The notes under the pieces were generated by a model that saw nothing but the letters and a program-made list of their open reading frames with translations, searched no databases and had not been told where the DNA came from. Of a stretch of DNA of 64,000 nt, positions 58,074 through 64,000 are shown in pieces (positions within the stretch are counted from its first letter, which is position 1; each line of letters begins with the position of its first letter). Both the position numbers and the translations under genes were made by a program. The stretch is from an uncultured Croceitalea sp. (lineage in GTDB: Bacteria > Bacteroidota > Bacteroidia > Flavobacteriales > Flavobacteriaceae), in NCBI GenBank assembly GCA_947494805.1, contig CANLWK010000003.1, positions 310,001-374,000 of the forward strand. The letters are read 5' to 3'.

Positions 58074-61000
58074 ATGAAGTTTGCAGAATATAAAGGATTG
58101 AACTTACCAAATGTTGCCGATGAGATATTGGCCTATTGGAAGGAAAACAACATTTTTGAAAAGAGTGTCACCACACGTGAGGGCAAAGAAAGTTATGTCT
58201 TTTATGAAGGACCTCCGTCTGCAAACGGAATGCCCGGTATTCACCACGTAATGGCCCGTACCATTAAAGATATTTTTCCGCGTTACAAAACCATGAAAGG
58301 GTTTCAGGTCAAGCGTAAAGCAGGATGGGACACCCATGGATTGCCCATTGAATTGGGCGTTGAAAAAGAATTGGGCATTACGAAAGAAGATATTGGAACC
58401 AAAATCTCAGTTGAAGAGTATAACGCCGCTTGTAAAAAGGCAGTAATGCGTTACACGGATGTCTGGAACGAGATGACCGAAAAAGTAGGTTACTGGGTTG
58501 ATATGGAAGACCCCTACATCACCTACAAGGCAAAATACATGGAATCGGTCTGGTGGTTGTTAAAGCAGATATATGACAAAGGCCTGATTTATAAAGGTTA
58601 TACTATTCAACCTTATTCTCCAAAAGCGGGTACGGGATTGAGCTCACATGAACTGAACCAACCTGGCACCTACCAAGATGTAACCGATACAACGGTGACC
58701 GCACAGTTCAAAGCTGTTGAAAGTACGTTGCCAGATTTTTTAAAGCGATTTGACCATCTTCATTTTTTGGCCTGGACGACAACGCCCTGGACCTTGCCAA
58801 GTAATACCGCTTTGACCGTTGGCACTAAAATCGACTATGTTGTAGTAGCCACCTATAATCAGTACACTTTTGAACCTGTTCATGTGGTACTGGCAAAAAA
58901 TCTTGTTGCAAAGCAATTTGGCGGAAAGTTCAAAGAAACAAAAGATGTAGCTGAACTATCGAGCTTTTCAAAAGGAGATAAAAAAATACCTTTCTTGATT
59001 GCCACAGCGTGTAAGGGAGCGGATTTACTCGAAATCAAATACGAGCAATTGATTGACTATACGCAACCTCACCAAAATGGGGAAAACGCATTTCGTATCA
59101 TTGCGGGAGATTTTGTTACAACAGAAGATGGTACGGGCATTGTACATACGGCTCCTACATTTGGTGCTGATGATGCCTTCGTGGCCAAACAGGCGAAACC
59201 TGAGGTACCTCCTATGTTGGTTTTGGATGAGAATGGTAATGCTGTTCCTTTGGTTGATTTACAAGGAAAATTTCGGCCTGAGCTCAAAGAGTTTGGCGGT
59301 AAGTATGTCAAAAACGAATATTACAGTGATGGCGAAGTTCCCGAACGTTCGATAGATGTTGAAATTGCTATTAAACTGAAGGAAGAGAACAAAGCATTTA
59401 AGGTTGAGAAATATGTGCACAGTTACCCCAATTGCTGGCGTACCGACAAACCTATTTTGTATTATCCGTTGGATTCTTGGTTCATCAAGGTTACAGATAT
59501 TAAAGATCGAATGTTCGAGTTGAACCAAACCATTAACTGGAAACCAAAGTCAACAGGTGATGGCCGTTTTGGCAATTGGTTGGCCAATGCCAATGATTGG
59601 AATCTTTCACGTTCTAGGTATTGGGGCATTCCATTACCCATTTGGCGTACCGAAGATGGAGCTGAACAACTTATGATCGGTTCGGTAGCTGAATTAAAAG
59701 ACGAAATGGCTAAGGCCGTTTCAGCTGGTGTACTTGAAAGCGATATTTTCGAAGATTTTGTTGTTGGCGATATGAGTGAGGCCAACTACGATAAAATCGA
59801 TTTGCACAAGAATATCGTTGATCAAATCACATTGGTCTCTGCCTCGGGAAAACCTATGAAGCGAGAGTCAGATCTTATCGATGTTTGGTTTGACAGTGGT
59901 TCAATGCCTTACGCACAATGGCACTACCCGTTTGAAAACAGAGAATTTATTGATAATAATGAGACTTTTCCGGCAGATTTTATTGCTGAAGGTGTTGATC
60001 AAACCCGTGGGTGGTTCTATACGCTACATGCCATTGCAACAATGGTATTTGACTCAGTGGCCTATAAAAACGTAGTTTCAAACGGCCTGGTTTTAGATAA
60101 GGAAGGCAAAAAAATGTCAAAACGGTTGGGCAATGCGGTTGACCCCTTTGTGACATTGCCCGAGCATGGTGCCGACGCCACGCGCTGGTACATGATTTCA
60201 AATGCCAATCCATGGGATAACCTAAAGTTTGATATCGACGGTGTAGTTGAGGTAAAACGTAAGTTCTTCGGTACATTATACAATACTTATTCCTTCTTTG
60301 CGCTTTATGCCAATATCGATGGGTTCTCATATCAAGAAAATGAAATTGCATTAGCCGAACGTCCTGAACTGGACCAATGGATTTTATCAGAACTGAACAC
60401 CGTTATCAAAAAGGTAGATGATGCTTATAATGATTACGAGCCAACAAAAGCGGCACGTGCAATATCTGATTTTGTCCAAGAGAATCTGAGTAATTGGTAT
60501 GTACGATTGAGCAGAAGGCGCTTTTGGAAAGGCGATTACCAGCACGACAAAATTTCGGCCTATCAAACACTTTACACCTGCCTTAAAACCATAGCAAAAC
60601 TATCTGCGCCTATTGCGCCTTTCTTTATGGAGCGCTTATATCGTGATTTAGATATGGTGACCCATAGTGAGGGTTTTGAAAGTGTGCACTTAGCAAACTT
60701 TCCTGATTATAAAGACAAGATGGTCAATGCCAGTTTAGAACGAAAAATGCAGACAGCACAAAAAATCTCTTCTTTGGTCCTATCCATCCGGCAGAAAGAA
60801 AAAATTAAGGTGCGCCAGCCGTTGCAGAAAATAATGGTCCCCGTTTTGAACAAAGAGCAACATGCTGAAATTGAAGCGGTATCTGAATTGATCAAGTCAG
60901 AAGTCAATGTGAAGTCCATAGAATTGATGGATGACGCCTCCGATATTTTGGTCAAGCAGATAAAGCCAAATTTCAAGGTTTTAGGCCCAAAATTCGGCCG

Positions 61001-61472
61001 TGATATGAAGGCCGTTTCGACAGCAATAAGTGCCTTGACCCAAGAAGATATCCAAAAAATTGAACAAGAAGACGAATTAACACTTCAACTGGATAATAAA
61101 AGTATTAAATTACAGTTGTCAGATGTAGAAATCACTTCTCAAGACATTGAGGGTTGGTTAGTGGCTAGTTCAGGTCCTTTAACAGTTGCACTCGATATTA
61201 CTATCGACGAGAACTTAAAGAATGAAGGTATTGCCAGAGAATTGGTCAATAGAATCCAAAACTTGAGAAAAGAATCTGGTTTTGAGGTCACCGACAAAAT
61301 TGACCTTAGTATTTTAAAAGATGGCCATATAGAAAAGGCCGTTGCGAACAACGAGAGTTATTTAAAGAGTGAAACGCTGACCGCAGAACTTAAATATGAA
61401 GATAATTTAGAAGAAGGTACCGAAATTATCTTCGATGACGTGAACACTAAATTGTTTATCCAAAAACATTAA
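58074..61472 (+). CDS. ileS: isoleucyl-tRNA synthetase
   Basis: 1132 residues. Class I signatures: YEGPPSANGMPGIHHVMA (the HIGH region, 44-61), CP1 editing domain (LAWTTTPWTLPSNTALTVG), DVWFDSGSMPYAQW, and the KMSKS loop KKMSKRLGNA. The C-terminal end (ENLKNEGIARELVNRIQNLR) has no CxxC zinc finger, and together with the length this points to the eukaryote-like type 2 IleRS rather than the E. coli type. It charges tRNA-Ile. The next gene starts 4 bp after its stop. Confidence 0.97.
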   Translation: MKFAEYKGLNLPNVADEILAYWKENNIFEKSVTTREGKESYVFYEGPPSANGMPGIHHVMARTIKDIFPRYKTMKGFQVKRKAGWDTHGLPIELGVEKELGITKEDIGTKISVEEYNAACKKAVMRYTDVWNEMTEKVGYWVDMEDPYITYKAKYMESVWWLLKQIYDKGLIYKGYTIQPYSPKAGTGLSSHELNQPGTYQDVTDTTVTAQFKAVESTLPDFLKRFDHLHFLAWTTTPWTLPSNTALTVGTKIDYVVVATYNQYTFEPVHVVLAKNLVAKQFGGKFKETKDVAELSSFSKGDKKIPFLIATACKGADLLEIKYEQLIDYTQPHQNGENAFRIIAGDFVTTEDGTGIVHTAPTFGADDAFVAKQAKPEVPPMLVLDENGNAVPLVDLQGKFRPELKEFGGKYVKNEYYSDGEVPERSIDVEIAIKLKEENKAFKVEKYVHSYPNCWRTDKPILYYPLDSWFIKVTDIKDRMFELNQTINWKPKSTGDGRFGNWLANANDWNLSRSRYWGIPLPIWRTEDGAEQLMIGSVAELKDEMAKAVSAGVLESDIFEDFVVGDMSEANYDKIDLHKNIVDQITLVSASGKPMKRESDLIDVWFDSGSMPYAQWHYPFENREFIDNNETFPADFIAEGVDQTRGWFYTLHAIATMVFDSVAYKNVVSNGLVLDKEGKKMSKRLGNAVDPFVTLPEHGADATRWYMISNANPWDNLKFDIDGVVEVKRKFFGTLYNTYSFFALYANIDGFSYQENEIALAERPELDQWILSELNTVIKKVDDAYNDYEPTKAARAISDFVQENLSNWYVRLSRRRFWKGDYQHDKISAYQTLYTCLKTIAKLSAPIAPFFMERLYRDLDMVTHSEGFESVHLANFPDYKDKMVNASLERKMQTAQKISSLVLSIRQKEKIKVRQPLQKIMVPVLNKEQHAEIEAVSELIKSEVNVKSIELMDDASDILVKQIKPNFKVLGPKFGRDMKAVSTAISALTQEDIQKIEQEDELTLQLDNKSIKLQLSDVEITSQDIEGWLVASSGPLTVALDITIDENLKNEGIARELVNRIQNLRKESGFEVTDKIDLSILKDGHIEKAVANNESYLKSETLTAELKYEDNLEEGTEIIFDDVNTKLFIQKH

Positions 61473-61475
61473 AAA

Positions 61476-61859
61476 ATGGCACAAGACTTAAAAGTTAGAT
61501 ACTCAGATAAAGACCTTGCAGAGTTCAAGGCATTGATAGAAGAAAAAATTGAAAAAGCACAAAGTCATTTAGAGCTGCTAAAAAGTTCGTATATGAACGA
61601 TGGCAATAATGGCACCGATGACACCTCACCAACGTTCAAAGCTTTTGAAGAAGGTTCAGAGACTATGAGTAAAGAAGCAAATACACAGCTTGCCATACGT
61701 CAAGAGAAATTTATACGTGACCTTACAAACGCTTTGTTGCGCATTGAAAATAAGACCTATGGTATCTGCCGTGTTACCGGAAAGCTCATCAACAAAGAGC
61801 GCCTGAAATTGGTCCCTCATGCCACATTGAGCATCGAGGCCAAAAACATGCAAAAATAA
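61476..61859 (+). CDS. DksA/TraR-like protein without a complete zinc finger
   Basis: 127 residues. N-terminal coiled coil (about 10-90) and a C-terminal zinc-finger-like segment YGICRVTGKLINKERLKLVP. Of the four usual zinc cysteines only Cys98 remains; the others are Thr101, Ser119 and Ala122. DksA-type proteins enter the RNA polymerase secondary channel. Zinc-free relatives exist, so a polymerase role is possible but not proven. It is 4 bp behind ileS and ends in a terminator. Confidence 0.82.
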   Translation: MAQDLKVRYSDKDLAEFKALIEEKIEKAQSHLELLKSSYMNDGNNGTDDTSPTFKAFEEGSETMSKEANTQLAIRQEKFIRDLTNALLRIENKTYGICRVTGKLINKERLKLVPHATLSIEAKNMQK

Positions 61860-61860
61860 C

Positions 61861-61884
61861 AAAGCGCCTTAGGGCGCTTTTTTT
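61861..61884 (+). terminator. intrinsic terminator after the DksA-like gene
   Basis: AAAGCGCC / GGCGCTTT, 8 bp perfect with a 4-nt loop and a run of seven Ts. It begins one base after the stop codon and ends 4 bp before the next gene's ATG. Confidence 0.85.
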
Positions 61885-61888
61885 GTTT

Positions 61889-62512
61889 ATGAGACTCAGC
61901 ATACCCACGTATCTTTTAATTTGTTTTGCACATACGATAGTAGCGCAGAAAGTTATTCGAAAGACCATTGTCCAGCCCCATACGCAGTTCATTCAAATAG
62001 ATACAAAGAATTGCTACCGAACAGATTTTTATACTGTGGCGGGCAATGAATTAAAAGTACAGGCTTCAATTGAAGGTGAGTATGCAAAAGACCTCGTGGT
62101 CAAGATTGAAGAAGATGGCGCCAATGTTAGGGTAAGTGCTGATTTTCTGCCAAACTTTATTGCCCCTAACGATAAACTCAGTGCCCATAAGGTTATTTCA
62201 ATTTCATTACACATTACAGTCCCAGAATATAGTGACCTAAGTGTTTATGGAACCAATTGCAGGGTAACAGGTTCTGGTCAATTCAGAAGTCTGAACGTGA
62301 CCTTGGCAGATGGGGATTGTATTTTAAGTACCAAATCTGAAACCACCACCATTAAAACACAGAGTGGAAATATTACCGTACATGCAACAGAAGGCAAGAT
62401 TGAAGGAAAGAGTATTTACGGAACAGTGAACATTGCAAAATTACCTGAAGGAGATCTAAGCTATGTACTGCAATCCATTGAGGGTGATATCGTTGTCAAT
62501 AATACCAAATAA
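61889..62512 (+). CDS. exported DUF4097-like beta-strand protein
   Basis: 207 residues from ATG 61889, with a short signal peptide ending IVAQ. The rest is beta-rich with repeating turns (SVYGTNCRVTGSGQFRSLNV, TIKTQSGNITVHATEGKIEG, ending SIEGDIVVNN), as in DUF4097/DUF2807-type putative adhesin folds that form a right-handed beta helix. Function unknown. No free space for a promoter lies between it and the terminator upstream, so it depends on read-through or on an element inside the preceding gene. Confidence 0.7.
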   Translation: MRLSIPTYLLICFAHTIVAQKVIRKTIVQPHTQFIQIDTKNCYRTDFYTVAGNELKVQASIEGEYAKDLVVKIEEDGANVRVSADFLPNFIAPNDKLSAHKVISISLHITVPEYSDLSVYGTNCRVTGSGQFRSLNVTLADGDCILSTKSETTTIKTQSGNITVHATEGKIEGKSIYGTVNIAKLPEGDLSYVLQSIEGDIVVNNTK

Positions 62513-62518
62513 TATAGC

Positions 62519-62526
62519 TATTTTTG
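62519..62526 (+). promoter_or_regulatory. -7 box of lspA
   Basis: TATTTTTG fits TAnnTTTG, 19 bp before the lspA ATG; a TTG at 62493-62495 is 23 bp upstream, at the outer limit of spacing. Confidence 0.45.
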
Positions 62527-62545
62527 CCCCCTTGATGTTTGAAAG

Positions 62546-63187
62546 ATGAGTTTGAAAAAGTCCCTTATTCTAATTGTTATTGTTTTATTGATCGATCAAA
62601 TCAGTAAGATTTATATCAAAACGCATTTTGTTTACCAAGAGTCTATTGAAGTCTTTAGTTGGTTTAAGATATTGTTTATTGAAAATGAAGGCGCTGCGTG
62701 GGGCACTAAGCTAAGTGATATTTTGCCCATCTCAGATACCGCGGGAAAACTGTTTTTGACCATTTTCAGAATTTTCGCAATCTTCGGTATCGGTTATTGG
62801 CTTTATGATATCATTAAAAAGCAATCGCCCAAAGTATTGATTTTGGCTGTTTCATTGATTTTTGCAGGAGCAGTTGGAAACATCATCGATTCCATTTTTT
62901 ATGGCGCAATTTTCGATGATAGCTATCGCCAAGTAGCAACCATGTTCTCTGACGAACCTTACGGAAAGTTATTTTACGGTAAAGTGGTTGATATGCTGTA
63001 TTTTCCGATAATCAAAAACGCCACATGGCCCTCTTGGATTCCATTTATTGGTGGCGACACATTTTCATTCTTTGACCCCATCTTCAATATTGCGGATACC
63101 GCCATTAGTACCGGTGTAGGTATTTTGATTTTCTTTAATAAAAAAGCATTTGCAAAACCGGTTGAGGTCGAAAATCAGAATGTGTAA
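62546..63187 (+). CDS. lspA: lipoprotein signal peptidase (signal peptidase II)
   Basis: 213 residues with four transmembrane helices. Catalytic aspartates lie in KVVDMLYFP (Asp149) and NIADTAIS (Asp184), and the conserved GNIIDSIFYG (111-120) is present. It is about 45 residues longer than E. coli LspA, with an insertion between the GNIID segment and VVD, as in other Bacteroidota. It processes the lipoproteins that are abundant in this window. The 3' end overlaps the convergent cyclo-ligase gene by 13 bp. Confidence 0.96.
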   Translation: MSLKKSLILIVIVLLIDQISKIYIKTHFVYQESIEVFSWFKILFIENEGAAWGTKLSDILPISDTAGKLFLTIFRIFAIFGIGYWLYDIIKKQSPKVLILAVSLIFAGAVGNIIDSIFYGAIFDDSYRQVATMFSDEPYGKLFYGKVVDMLYFPIIKNATWPSWIPFIGGDTFSFFDPIFNIADTAISTGVGILIFFNKKAFAKPVEVENQNV

Positions 63188-63735
63188 GTCTCATTGGGCG
63201 TAATACAATAGTCCAACGGAATATCATTCTCACTGACATCATCAATTACGTTTTCAGCTTCAAAAAATGACAGTCCGACCTTAACGACATTGGGGCGACA
63301 TTTTGCCAAAAAAATATCATAATAGCCTTTACCATAGCCAACACGACTGCCGTTTTGATCAAAAGCCAATAAGGGCACAAAGACCATATCTATCTTTTCC
63401 TCACCAATTTCAATACCATCGACCGGTTCTGGTATTTGTAGTTTGTTAAGTTGAAGTTGAGTGCTATCGGTTAACAGATAATTTTTTAACATCCCGTTCT
63501 TCTCAGTTTTGGGAATGACAACGTTTTTATCTTTTCCTTGAAGTACAGTTAAAAGCGGATTCGTATCCACCTCTTTGTTTTTAAGAATAGATAAGAAAAT
63601 GTGATAAAAAGAAAAATCCCAAAGAGGAAGTGATAACATCCTGTTTGTGATTTCTATGCTTTGACCTTCGATTAAAGTGGAATTAAGTAGGTTTCTTTTC
63701 TTCCGGTATTTTAGTCTAAGTTCTTTTTTTGTCAT
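63175..63735 (-). CDS. 5-formyltetrahydrofolate cyclo-ligase
   Basis: 186 residues. N-terminal KKELRLKYRKKRNLL and the ATP/folate-binding GSRVGYGKGYYD near the C-terminus are the family hallmarks; FVPLLAFDQNGSRVG precedes it. It converts 5-formyl-THF to 5,10-methenyl-THF. The only neighbour on its strand is a candidate 28-residue ORF upstream. Confidence 0.92.
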   Translation of the reverse strand: MTKKELRLKYRKKRNLLNSTLIEGQSIEITNRMLSLPLWDFSFYHIFLSILKNKEVDTNPLLTVLQGKDKNVVIPKTEKNGMLKNYLLTDSTQLQLNKLQIPEPVDGIEIGEEKIDMVFVPLLAFDQNGSRVGYGKGYYDIFLAKCRPNVVKVGLSFFEAENVIDDVSENDIPLDYCITPNETYTF

Positions 63736-63783
63736 CTACAAATGTAGATCGTAAAATTGGGGTAGGTTTTTGGGGAACAAAAA

Positions 63784-63870
63784 CTACTCTCTTGTTGAAA
63801 CGGCAAAATAGATTTTGAAAAATAACATCAAAATCAAGTACATGCCCAATACGATTAAATAATTTTCCAT
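63784..63870 (-). CDS. candidate 28-residue membrane peptide
   Basis: An ATG-to-TAG frame of 28 codons encoding one strongly hydrophobic helix (YLIVLGMYLILMLFFKIYF) with a basic-acidic tail (STRE). It lies 48 bp upstream of the cyclo-ligase gene on the same strand. No family recognised. The hydrophobic profile is typical of real small membrane proteins, but AT-rich DNA can produce it by chance. From 63871 to the window end I see no gene. Confidence 0.35.
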   Translation of the reverse strand: MENYLIVLGMYLILMLFFKIYFAVSTRE

Positions 63871-64000
63871 GTGTTAACCTTAATTTGTCCTAAATATAAA
63901 GCATTTCTATGTAATAATCCTATGAAATGTATTTTTTTATCGGTGAAATGCACGTTTTTTACAAGATTTTTAACAAAAATCGTTTCTTAAACACCATTCT

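Overview
The window looks like an ordinary chromosomal stretch of a Bacteroidota bacterium, most likely a marine member of the Flavobacteriaceae. The evidence is the gene content (TonB-dependent receptors with carboxypeptidase-regulatory-like domains, DUF4270, DUF5689, flavobacterial RecO, atpD-atpC away from the rest of the ATP synthase genes, a very short epsilon subunit), the AT-rich composition, lipoprotein signals ending in a Cys, and repeated use of the Bacteroidota promoter -7 element TAnnTTTG. Genus-level placement is not possible from this sequence alone.

Layout. 1-7.7 kb: biotin genes (ketoacyl synthase fragment, bioA, bioD, bioF, with a DUF2007 gene in the bioF-bioD operon), interrupted by plus-strand genes (Coa1-like protein, GT2 and GT39 glycosyltransferases) and a minus-strand beta/gamma-crystallin-like lipoprotein. 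7.7-9.7 kb: atpC-atpD with a good promoter. 9.8-14.3 kb: a TonB receptor and an SGNH/GDSL lipoprotein. 14.4-19.1 kb: glmS, a DUF4270 lipoprotein and a shortened GT5-like protein. 19.2-22.6 kb: panC-panD, a flippase-like membrane protein and an esterase-fold protein lacking its nucleophile. 22.7-26 kb: radA, aldo/keto reductase, exonuclease III. 26.1-31 kb: a second TonB receptor coupled to a small membrane protein, an acetyltransferase-VOC pair and a serine hydrolase lipoprotein. 31-37 kb: katG, a secreted nucleoside-hydrolase-like protein, a second serine hydrolase and glyS. 37-42.2 kb: a coiled-coil membrane protein, ComF, an Ig-like lipoprotein and an ankyrin/NUDIX/omega-amidase operon. 42.3-47 kb: a DinB-like protein, a DUF5689/lamin-tail lipoprotein, a YheT hydrolase, a nitronate monooxygenase and a thioesterase. 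47.1-50.2 kb: a minus-strand operon headed by an ArsR-type regulator (racemase, SDR, ArsC/Spx-like, EamA transporter). 50.2-57.9 kb: a DinB-like protein, a DUF3298 lipoprotein, metB, gdhA, recO, a third TonB receptor and an LEA-like lipoprotein. 58-63.9 kb: ileS, a DksA-like protein, a DUF4097-like protein, lspA and 5-formyl-THF cyclo-ligase.

Most of the window is housekeeping metabolism (biotin, pantothenate, amino sugars, one-carbon, glutamate, methionine), translation and DNA repair, plus cell-envelope proteins. I see no CRISPR array, transposase, prophage, tRNA or rRNA, and no clear undescribed multi-gene system. The best leads are small: a long palindrome shared by the promoter regions of a TonB-receptor/lipase operon and an acyl-CoA thioesterase, several enzyme homologues that have lost catalytic residues (GT5-like, esterase-fold, SDR), an ArsR-type operon with its inverted-repeat operator, and two candidate very small proteins. 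No intergenic stretch exceeds 300 bp.
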